Shown: piece after piece, positions 7,172 to 12,624 of the stretch | Numbering within the stretch: position 1 is the first letter of the stretch | How the letters are laid out: each line of letters begins with the position of its first letter | Origin: Pseudofrankia asymbiotica | Lineage (GTDB): Bacteria > Actinomycetota > Actinomycetes > Frankiales > Frankiaceae | Reading direction: 5' to 3' | NCBI RefSeq assembly: GCF_001983105.1 | Contig: NZ_MOMC01000009.1 | Coordinates: 2,293 to 14,916 of the forward strand | Length of the DNA: 12,624 bases | Notes under the pieces: model-generated | Database searches by the model: none | Told to the model about the DNA's origin: nothing | The model's input: the letters and a program-made list of their open reading frames with translations, nothing else | Position numbers and translations under genes: made by a program

Positions 7172-8934
7172 CCGACCCGTTGCGTGGCCTCATCCCGGCC
7201 GACCAGCACCGGCCGCTGGGCCGCTACCTGGCGGCGGTGGCCGCCTACGCCGTGAGCGAGGGCGTCGCGTTCGGCGTGCTCGTCCCGCTGCTGATCGCCC
7301 TGCTCGACGGCCGCACCACCACCGCCGCCTGGTGGCTCATCCCGCTCACCGCCGCGGCCGGGGTGGGCTGGTTCGCGCACTACTACCTGGGGTCGCGGGC
7401 GCTGCGGCTGTCCTCGGCCTGGCGCCGCGCCCTCTACGGCCGCATCGGCGACAAGCTCGTGACGCTGCCGCTGGGCTGGTTCGACGGTCCGCGGGCCGGC
7501 CAGGTGCCGCAGCTGATCGTCGGTGACGTGGCCCGGGTCGCCAGCACCGTCTTCCTCGTCCAGGCCCTGCTCGGCGCGGTCCTGACCCCGGCGACGATCG
7601 CGGTGTTCCTGCTCGCCTACGACTGGCGGGTCGGGCTCGCCGCGCTGCTCGTCGTCCCGGTCGTGCTCGCCGCGCTCTCGGTCGGGCGCCGGCTGACGGA
7701 ACGCACCGAGGCGGCCAACCACGCCGCGACCGCCGAGGCCGGCAGCCGGCTGGTCGAGTTCGCGGGCGCCCAGCCGACCCTGCGGGCCACCGGCAACGCC
7801 GCCGCCGGCCGGGTGGGCCTCGACGAGGCGCTGGCCGCCCAGCACCGGGCGGCGCGGCGCGAGATCGTCGGCTCGCTGCCGGGCGAGTACCTCGGCGAGC
7901 TCGGCATCCAGCTCGCCTTCACGGCCCTGCTCCTCACCGGCCTCGCCCTGGCCACCGACCACGATCTCGCGCCGGCCCGGATGATCGCCGTCGTCGTCCT
8001 CGGGATCAGCCTGCTGCGCCCGCTCGACGCGCTCGTCGGCCTCGGTGGCGTGCTGCGGGCCTGCCAGGCGTCCGCCGGGCGGATCGACGACCTCCTCGAG
8101 GTCGAGCCGCTGCCGGAACCCGCGGCCGGCCAGCCGGTCGGCGACGCCGGGATCGAGCTCGTCGACGTCCGCTTCGGCTACCCCGGTGGTCCCGACGTGC
8201 TCACCGGGCTGACGCTGACGATCCCGGCCGGCCGCACCACCGCGCTCGTCGGCGCGTCCGGCTCGGGGAAGACGACCGTCACCAAGCTCATCGCCCGCTT
8301 CCACGACGTCGCCGCCGGCTCGGTGCGTGTCGGCGGCGTCGACGTCCGCGAGCTCACCAGCGCCGAGCTGCTCAGCCACCTCGCGCTCGTGTTCCAGGAC
8401 GTCTACCTGTTCGACGCCACCCTCGAGGACAACATCCGCTTCGGCAACCCCGACGCGACCGCGGAGCAGGTGCGCGACGCGGCCCGGCGTGCCCAGGTGG
8501 ACTCCATCGTCGCCCGGCTCCCGGACGGCTGGGCCAGCCGCGTCGGCGAGGGCGGGCGGCTGCTGTCCGGCGGCGAGCGCCAGCGCGTCGCCATCGCCCG
8601 CGCCCTGTGCAAGGACGCGCCCATCGTGCTCCTCGACGAGGCCACCGCGTCCCTGGACACCGAGAACGAGGCCGCCGTGCACGCCGCGCTGGCCGAGCTC
8701 GCCGTCCACCGCACGGTCCTGGTCATCGCGCACCGCCTCGACACGATCGTGCGCGCCGACCAGATCGCCGTCCTCGACGGTGGCCGCGTCGTGGAGTGCG
8801 GCCCGCACGCCGAGCTGCTGGCCCAGGACGGGCGGTACGCCGCCTTCTGGCGCGAACGCGGCCGTGCCCGCGGCTGGCGGCTCCACGCCGGCGAGCGCCT
8901 GGACCGGGAGCCGGCCGACCAGGCAAGCCCGTAG
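7168..8934 (+). CDS. IrtB-like ABC half transporter (partner of the preceding gene)
   Basis: 588 residues from a GTG overlapping the previous TGA (GTGA), with AGGGGAG 6 nt upstream. The frame is open far upstream, but that part is a shadow of the preceding gene. Membrane segments begin near residue 20 (YLAAVAAYAVSEGVAFGVLV), and the loop LVTLPLGWFDG is typical of exporter-fold half transporters. The NBD is fully canonical: Walker A GASGSGKTT (362-370), Q-loop VFQDVYLF, signature LSGGE (466-470), Walker B IVLLDEATASLD (Asp490, Glu491) and switch His522 (VIAHRL). The C-terminus ends in WRERGRARGWRL plus a short charged tail. Overall it resembles IrtB of mycobacteria and the related siderophore importer subunits. 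It ends the first transcription unit; 134 bp with a new iron box follow. Confidence 0.9.
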   Translation: MTDPLRGLIPADQHRPLGRYLAAVAAYAVSEGVAFGVLVPLLIALLDGRTTTAAWWLIPLTAAAGVGWFAHYYLGSRALRLSSAWRRALYGRIGDKLVTLPLGWFDGPRAGQVPQLIVGDVARVASTVFLVQALLGAVLTPATIAVFLLAYDWRVGLAALLVVPVVLAALSVGRRLTERTEAANHAATAEAGSRLVEFAGAQPTLRATGNAAAGRVGLDEALAAQHRAARREIVGSLPGEYLGELGIQLAFTALLLTGLALATDHDLAPARMIAVVVLGISLLRPLDALVGLGGVLRACQASAGRIDDLLEVEPLPEPAAGQPVGDAGIELVDVRFGYPGGPDVLTGLTLTIPAGRTTALVGASGSGKTTVTKLIARFHDVAAGSVRVGGVDVRELTSAELLSHLALVFQDVYLFDATLEDNIRFGNPDATAEQVRDAARRAQVDSIVARLPDGWASRVGEGGRLLSGGERQRVAIARALCKDAPIVLLDEATASLDTENEAAVHAALAELAVHRTVLVIAHRLDTIVRADQIAVLDGGRVVECGPHAELLAQDGRYAAFWRERGRARGWRLHAGERLDREPADQASP

Positions 8935-9021
8935 GACGGGTGCCGCGCTCTCCGCGGTCGTCGCGACGCTGGTGCTGGCGGTGGCGGTCCCTGCCGTCGC
9001 CCGCCGGTCGGTTCGCGGAAT

Positions 9022-9040
9022 GTAGGTTAACCTGTCCTTA
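9022..9040. promoter_or_regulatory. iron box, weaker match, before the FecCD/FecE importer genes
   Basis: GTAGGTTAACCTGTCCTTA matches the consensus TTAGGTTAGGCTAACCTAA at 13 of 19 positions and contains the perfect palindrome AGGTTAACCT (9024-9033). It lies 28 bp before the chosen start at 9069. Its position in the only sizeable gap between the exporter-fold run and the importer genes supports a second iron-controlled promoter. The match is weaker than those at 1507 and 12417. Confidence 0.62.
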
Positions 9041-9068
9041 CTTGTCGGGCCGAACTGTGGGGCGGTTG

Positions 9069-10268
9069 GTGCGTACTGTCACGGACGGCGTTCCCGCCGA
9101 GCGTCCGCCGGCCTCCTCGGCGCACCCGCCGAAGGGCGACGCGCCGGCGACACACCCACCCGTCCCAGCAGTAGGTACGTCCGCGGCGATCCCCGCGGTC
9201 GCACCGGTGCCCGCGGCCGTCGGGGAGCCCCAGGCCGCGCGGGTGCGGCGGGCCCGCTGGCGGCTGTGGGAGCCGCGGCGGCGGCGGTTGCCCGGTCTGC
9301 TGCTCGCGGTGGTCGTGCTGGCCGGGGTGTGCCTGCTCAGCGTCTGGATCGGCGCGAACCACCTGCCGTTCGGCGTCGTGTGGCGGGTCCTGTGGCACGA
9401 CGACGGCTCGCAGGCCGCGGTGGTCGTCCACGACCTGCGGATCCCGCGCACGCTGCTCGGCCTGGTGGTCGGCGCCGCGCTGGGTGTCGCCGGCGCGCTG
9501 ACGCAGGCACTGACCCGCAACGACCTGGTCGAGCCGGGGATGCTCGGGGTCAGCGTCGGCGCGTCCGCCGCGGTCGTCGTCGCGATCTCGGTCTTCGACC
9601 TCACGAGCCCGGCCGGCTACGTGTGGTTCTCGCTCGTCGGCGCGGCCGTGACCTCGGTGGCCGTGTTCGCGATCGGCGCCACCGGCCGCGCCGGGACCTC
9701 GCCGGCGACGCTGGTGGTCGCCGGCGCGGCCGCGACCGCCGTCCTCGGGTCTTTCGTCTACGCCGCGCTGCTGCTCGACACCCGCACGTTCGACCAGTTC
9801 CGGCACTGGGACGTCGGCTCGCTGGCGGTGCGGGGGTCGGGCAGCCTGACCGCGACGGCGCCGTTCATGGCGGCCGGCCTCCTCCTCGCGTGCACCCTCG
9901 GCCGGCCGCTCAACGCGCTCGCGCTGGGCGACGAGGCGGCCCGCGGGCTCGGCGTCCGGCTGCACCGCGCGCGGGTGTCGGGCGCCGTCGCCGTCGTCCT
10001 GCTCTGCGGCGGGGCGACCGCCGCGGCCGGGCCGATCACGTTCGTCGGTCTGGCCGTCCCGCACATCGCCCGCGTGATCGCCGGGCCCGACATCCGCTGG
10101 GTCCTGCCGTACTCCGCGGTGCTGGCCCCGGTCCTGCTGATCGGCTCGGACCTCGTCGGCAGGGTGATCATCGCGCCGGGGGAGCTGCAGGTGGGGGTGG
10201 TCACGGCCTTCGTCGGCGCGCCGGTGTTCATCGTGCTGTGCCGCCGCGCCAGGCTGGGCCGGGCGTGA
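9069..10268 (+). CDS. fepD: FecCD-family ferric-siderophore permease (FepD-like)
   Basis: 399 residues from GTG 9069; an in-frame GTG at 9057 is a possible alternative, and the frame stays open further back into the iron box. The first ~70 residues are Pro/Ala-rich then strongly basic (WEPRRRRLP), followed by the first membrane segment at about 74-94. Family motifs are RIPRTLLGLVVGAALGVAGA (from Arg124), then LTRNDLVEPGMLGVSVGASA, GPITFVGLAVPHIAR in the second half, and GELQVGVVTAFVGAPVF (from about 371) near the end. BtuC/FecCD proteins have about ten membrane helices and form the channel of type II ABC importers. The stop overlaps the next start (GTGA). It should pair with the next permease and the FecE ATPase; no substrate-binding lipoprotein gene lies in the window. 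Confidence 0.94.
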   Translation: MRTVTDGVPAERPPASSAHPPKGDAPATHPPVPAVGTSAAIPAVAPVPAAVGEPQAARVRRARWRLWEPRRRRLPGLLLAVVVLAGVCLLSVWIGANHLPFGVVWRVLWHDDGSQAAVVVHDLRIPRTLLGLVVGAALGVAGALTQALTRNDLVEPGMLGVSVGASAAVVVAISVFDLTSPAGYVWFSLVGAAVTSVAVFAIGATGRAGTSPATLVVAGAAATAVLGSFVYAALLLDTRTFDQFRHWDVGSLAVRGSGSLTATAPFMAAGLLLACTLGRPLNALALGDEAARGLGVRLHRARVSGAVAVVLLCGGATAAAGPITFVGLAVPHIARVIAGPDIRWVLPYSAVLAPVLLIGSDLVGRVIIAPGELQVGVVTAFVGAPVFIVLCRRARLGRA

Positions 10269-11359
10269 CCACCACCGCGACCACCGCGACCACCGCGGCT
10301 GCTTCGGCCGCCGGCCGCCCGTCCGTGTGGCGCCACCGGGTGGCCCGGTTCGGCGGCGACGCGGTGTCGGTCCGGGTCGTCCCGCGCTCCGTCGCGCTGA
10401 GCGGCGGGTTCGTCGTCGTGATCGTGGCCGCCGGCGTCGCCACGCTGACCACCGGGGACTACTCGATCCCGGCCGGCGACGTCGTGCGCGCGCTGCTGGG
10501 GCGCGCCGACGGCGGCACGGACTTCGTCGTCAACACCCTGCGGCTGCCGCGCCTGGTGACGGGCCTGCTGGTCGGCGCCGCGCTGGCGCTGTCCGGCGCC
10601 ATCTTCCAGAGCGTCTCGGAGAACGTGCTGGGCAGCCCGGACATCCTCGGCTTCACCACCGGCTCGGCCACCGGGGCGGTCATCGTCCTGCTGGTCCTGC
10701 GCGGCGACGCGACGCAGGCGACGCTGGGCGCGCTGGTCGGCGGCGTGGCCACCGGCGCGGCCGTCTACCTGCTCGCCTACCGGCGCGGCCTCGCGGGCAC
10801 GCGGCTGGTCCTCGTCGGCATCGCGACGGCGGCGCTGCTGAACGCCGTCAACTCCTATCTGATCACCCGGGCGACGCTGGCGGACGCGGTCACGGCGCAG
10901 GTCTGGCTGATCGGCAGCCTGAACAGCCGCGGCTGGGAGCAGGTCCGGCCGCTGGCCGTCGCGCTGGTCGTCCTGGTGCCGATCGGCGTCTACCAGGGCC
11001 GCCGGCTGGCCTACCTGGAGCTGGGGACGGACACCGCGAAGGCGCTCGGGGTCGACGTCGAGCGGTGCCGCCTCACGCTGGTGGTGGTCGCGGCGGCGCT
11101 CGCGGCCACCGCGACGGCGGCGGCCGGCCCGGTCGGCTTCGTCGCGCTGACCGCGCCGCCGCTCGCGCGCTGGCTGACGGCGGCGCCGTCGCCGCCGCTG
11201 GTCCCGACCGCGCTGGTGGGCGCCGCGCTGGTCACGGTCAGCGACCTGGCGGCGCAGCGCCTGTTCGCCCCCACCCAGCTCCCGGTCGGCGTGGCGACCG
11301 CCGGGATCGGCGGTGCCTATCTCGCCGTCCTGCTGGTCCGCCAGCGGCGGTCGGCGTGA
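10265..11359 (+). CDS. fepG: FecCD-family ferric-siderophore permease (FepG-like)
   Basis: 364 residues from a GTG overlapping the previous TGA by 4 nt. The start is a Thr/Ala run encoded by a 9-bp direct repeat (ACCACCGCG). The first membrane segment is near 43-63 (LSGGFVVVIVAAGVATL). Family motifs are RLPRLVTGLLVGAALALSGA (from Arg93), then FQSVSENVLGSPDILGFTTG, RLVLVGIATAALLNAVNSYL, WLIGSLNSRGW, GPVGFVALTAPPLAR and PTQLPVGVATAGIGGAYLAV (from 336). The order FepD-like, FepG-like, FecE-like is the standard layout of catecholate/hydroxamate siderophore importers, so the two permeases are expected to form a heterodimeric channel. A 79-bp gap, without an iron box, separates it from the ATPase gene. 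Confidence 0.94.
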   Translation: MTTTATTATTAAASAAGRPSVWRHRVARFGGDAVSVRVVPRSVALSGGFVVVIVAAGVATLTTGDYSIPAGDVVRALLGRADGGTDFVVNTLRLPRLVTGLLVGAALALSGAIFQSVSENVLGSPDILGFTTGSATGAVIVLLVLRGDATQATLGALVGGVATGAAVYLLAYRRGLAGTRLVLVGIATAALLNAVNSYLITRATLADAVTAQVWLIGSLNSRGWEQVRPLAVALVVLVPIGVYQGRRLAYLELGTDTAKALGVDVERCRLTLVVVAAALAATATAAAGPVGFVALTAPPLARWLTAAPSPPLVPTALVGAALVTVSDLAAQRLFAPTQLPVGVATAGIGGAYLAVLLVRQRRSA

Positions 11360-11438
11360 CGTCGCGCGGACGGCACAACCGGATGAAGGCGTGTCCAGCC
11401 GGTCGACGGCGGGCCGGGCCGACGAAGGAGGACCGCCG

Positions 11439-12278
11439 GTGACGCGGCTGAGTGCCCGTGACCTCACCCTCGCCTACGACAACCGGGTCGTGGCCCGCGA
11501 ACTGGGGATCGACATCCAGGACGGCGCGTTCACCGTCATCGTCGGCCCGAACGCCTGCGGCAAGTCGACGCTGCTGCGCGCGCTCGTCCGCCTGCTGCGG
11601 CCGAAGGCGGGCGCGGTCCACCTCGACGGCGCGCTGATCTCGTCGTACTCGACGAAGGAGGTGGCGCGCCGGCTCGGCCTGCTGGCCCAGTCCGCGACCG
11701 CGCCGGTCGGCGTCACCGTCGCCGACCTGGTCGCCCGCGGCCGCTACCCGCACCAGCGGCTGCTGCGGCAGTGGTCCCGGGAGGACGAGCGGGTCGTGGT
11801 CGAGGTGATGGCGAGGACCAGCGTCACGGGGCTCGCCGACCGGCTGGTGGACGAGCTGTCCGGAGGCCAGCGCCAGCGGGTGTGGCTCGCGATGGTCCTC
11901 GCCCAGCGGACGCCGATCCTGCTGCTCGACGAGCCGACGACGTTCCTGGACATCGCCCACCAGGTCGAGGTGCTGGACCTGTGCGCCGAGCTGCTCGCGG
12001 ACGAGGGGCACACGCTGGTGGCCGTGCTGCACGACCTCAACCAGGCGAGCCGGTACGCCGACCACCTGGTGGCCATGCGCGACGGGCGGATCGTCGCCCA
12101 GGGGCCGCCGGCCGAGATCGTCACCGCCGGCCTCGTCGCCGACGTCTTCGGCCTCGCCTGCCGGGTCATCACCGACCCGGAGTCGGGCACACCGCTGGTG
12201 ATCCCGGTACACCGTCGCCGCCGCCCGGCCGGGCACGGGACGGCCGCGCCGAACGGTTGCGGCCCGACCGGACGCTGA
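11439..12278 (+). CDS. fepC: FecE/FepC-type ferric-siderophore ABC ATPase
   Basis: 279 residues from GTG 11439, preceded by AAGGAGG (11425-11431) at 7 nt. The frame is open further upstream, but that part overlaps the permease gene and has no family likeness. Walker A is GPNACGKST (36-44), followed by the Q-loop GLLAQSATAP and VADLVARGRYPHQ, a hallmark of the FecE/FepC group. The signature is LSGGQRQRVWLAMVLAQ (from 140), Walker B LLLDEPTTFLD (Asp164, Glu165) and the switch VLHDLNQASRYADHLV (His198). Family likeness ends at about LVIPVHRR. The last ~25 residues are low-complexity and overlap the frame of an ABC-exporter scrap, so the natural C-terminus may have been replaced by rearrangement. 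It energises the two upstream permeases. Confidence 0.95.
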   Translation: MTRLSARDLTLAYDNRVVARELGIDIQDGAFTVIVGPNACGKSTLLRALVRLLRPKAGAVHLDGALISSYSTKEVARRLGLLAQSATAPVGVTVADLVARGRYPHQRLLRQWSREDERVVVEVMARTSVTGLADRLVDELSGGQRQRVWLAMVLAQRTPILLLDEPTTFLDIAHQVEVLDLCAELLADEGHTLVAVLHDLNQASRYADHLVAMRDGRIVAQGPPAEIVTAGLVADVFGLACRVITDPESGTPLVIPVHRRRRPAGHGTAAPNGCGPTGR

Positions 12279-12349
12279 TCGTGATCGCGCACCGGCCGAC
12301 CACGATCGAGCGCCTGCCGCGGATCGTGCGCGTCGAGGCCGGCCGCTGA
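12245..12349 (+). pseudogene. C-terminal scrap of an ABC exporter ATPase
   Basis: In the frame ending with TGA at 12347-12349 the sequence reads RAERLRPDRTLIVIAHRPTT followed by IERLPRIVRVEAGR. This is the switch-histidine region of an exporter-type NBD (usual form RTxLVIAHRLSTI, then ADRIVVLDxGR). Nothing before it in this frame looks like Walker A, signature or Walker B; upstream the frame is a shadow of the FecE-type gene, whose last 34 bases it overlaps. The stop falls directly after EAGR, cutting the usual last 20-30 residues. There is no plausible start of its own. It differs from the C-termini of all four intact exporter-fold genes here (for example the proline after His-Arg and ERLPRI), so it is not a recent copy of one of them. 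Confidence 0.55.
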
Positions 12350-12416
12350 GCTGATCCGGCGCGCGGCGTCGGAATGGTGGGTATCCGAAGCGCAGGGGTA
12401 GACGAATGTGGCCGTT

Positions 12417-12435
12417 TTAGGTAAAGATAACCTAA
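12417..12435. promoter_or_regulatory. iron box 1 before mbtH
   Basis: TTAGGTAAAGATAACCTAA matches the consensus TTAGGTTAGGCTAACCTAA at 16 of 19 positions, with perfect palindromic ends TTAGGT/ACCTAA. It lies about 125 bp upstream of the mbtH start. Iron-loaded DtxR-family repressor binding here would silence the siderophore biosynthesis genes. Confidence 0.88.
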
Positions 12436-12451
12436 AGTAAGGCGAGCCTAA
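12433..12451. promoter_or_regulatory. iron box 2 before mbtH, overlapping the first by 3 bp
   Basis: TAAAGTAAGGCGAGCCTAA matches the consensus at 14 of 19 positions. Its centre is 16 bp from that of the first box, and the two share TAA-type ends (12433-12435). Two boxes side by side suggest cooperative repressor binding, or tighter control than at the single-box transporter promoters. Confidence 0.68.
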
Positions 12452-12525
12452 GTCGCGAGCACCTAGGTCACGAGCACCTCAGCCACAGGCACCCAGTCGC
12501 CGGCACCGATGTGGCGAGCGCCGAT
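12452..12525. repeat. degenerate 15-bp tandem repeat in the mbtH leader, five units
   Basis: Units begin at 12452, 12467, 12482 (14 bp), 12496 and 12511. The first two are GTCGCGAGCACCTAG and GTCACGAGCACCTCA (12 of 15 identical); the others share 10 to 11 positions with the first, mainly the core GCACC. The array directly follows the iron boxes and ends about 33 bp before the mbtH start, so it probably lies in the untranslated leader. Confidence 0.55.
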
Positions 12526-12558
12526 TAGCGGGCAGAGATCCAAGGAGACGGGCACCTC

Positions 12559-12624
12559 ATGTCGACCAATCCGTTCGATGACGAGATGGGCAGCTTCTAC
12601 GTCCTGGTCAACGCGGAGGGCCAG
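12559..12624 (+). CDS. mbtH: MbtH-like protein, 3' end outside window
   Basis: ATG at 12559 is preceded by AAGGAGA (12542-12548) at 10 nt. The 22 residues in the window, MSTNPFDDEMGSFYVLVNAE plus GQ, are the conserved N-terminus of MbtH-like proteins (usual form NPFDDxxGxFYVLVNDEGQ). Whole proteins of this family have about 65-75 residues, so roughly two thirds lie beyond the window. MbtH-like proteins bind the adenylation domains of non-ribosomal peptide synthetases and allow their folding or activity. The strong iron boxes upstream and the transporters around it mark it as the start of a siderophore NRPS operon continuing to the right (inference; no NRPS gene is in view). Confidence 0.96.
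   Translation, partial: MSTNPFDDEMGSFYVLVNAEGQ

Noticed and set aside
1522..8886. Several minus-strand openings of 300-650 codons opposite the ABC genes.
   Set aside because: They are very rich in Arg, Gly, Gln and His, show no domains, and mirror the high third-position GC of the true genes; typical of high-GC DNA.
8936..9025. A short hydrophobic reading ending in VVATLVLAVAVPAVARRS between the IrtB-like gene and the second iron box.
   Set aside because: No ribosome binding site or good start, and it is the tail of a shadow frame of the preceding gene; not enough to call a small membrane protein.
11544..11570. Cysteine in Walker A of the FecE-type ATPase (GPNACGKST) as an unusual variant.
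   Set aside because: Cys or Ala at this place is common in FecE/FepC ATPases, so it is not remarkable.
1..12624. CRISPR arrays, tRNA or rRNA genes, transposase genes, phage genes.
   Set aside because: None seen: no spaced identical repeats, no tRNA-like cloverleaf sequence or rRNA motifs, and no recognisable transposase, integrase or phage protein in any frame.

Overview
The window is about 12.6 kb of very GC-rich DNA. GTG starts are common, stop and start codons overlap, and third codon positions are almost all G or C. There are DtxR-type iron boxes (IdeR/DmdR1 class) and an MbtH gene. Together these point to a high-GC actinomycete (Streptomyces, Frankia or Pseudonocardia type). The genus cannot be fixed from the sequence alone.

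Layout: (1) 1-698 is the 3' part of a DeoR/GlpR-family sugar-type regulator, probably unrelated to what follows. (2) 699-1650 is a gene-poor junction. It holds a broken short-chain dehydrogenase fragment (minus strand), an imperfect 62-bp inverted repeat, a 7-bp tandem repeat, and the orphan C-terminus of a FecE-type siderophore ATPase (minus strand). It ends in an iron box at 1507-1525. (3) 1651-8934 is a tight run of four half-size ABC transporter genes of exporter fold (TMD-NBD), each overlapping the next by 1 or 4 bases. The first two form a pair with complementary degeneration. Subunit 1 has lost Walker A, the Walker B Asp and the switch His but keeps LSGGQ. Subunit 2 keeps Walker A, Walker B and His but has lost LSGGQ. 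The second pair has all motifs intact and resembles the IrtA/IrtB (YbtP/YbtQ) ferri-siderophore importers, without the siderophore-interacting domain of IrtA. (4) A second iron box lies at 9022-9040, before two FecCD/BtuC-type permeases and a FecE-type ATPase (9069-12278), a classical ferric-siderophore importer without its binding protein. (5) A C-terminal scrap of another ABC exporter ATPase (about 12245-12349) follows. (6) Two near-abutting iron boxes (12417-12451) and a degenerate 15-bp tandem repeat (12452-12525) precede an mbtH gene that starts at 12559 and runs off the window.

Inference: this is the transport arm of an iron-repressed non-ribosomal-peptide siderophore cluster, with biosynthesis starting at mbtH and continuing to the right. 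The asymmetric pair is the likely exporter (or a second importer), the IrtAB-like pair takes iron-loaded siderophore across the membrane, and the FecCD/FecE system is a parallel importer. Remnants of transporter genes at both edges suggest that the cluster has been rearranged or has lost a duplicated copy. The most notable feature is the division of labour between the two NBDs of the first pair, which should leave exactly one working ATP site.
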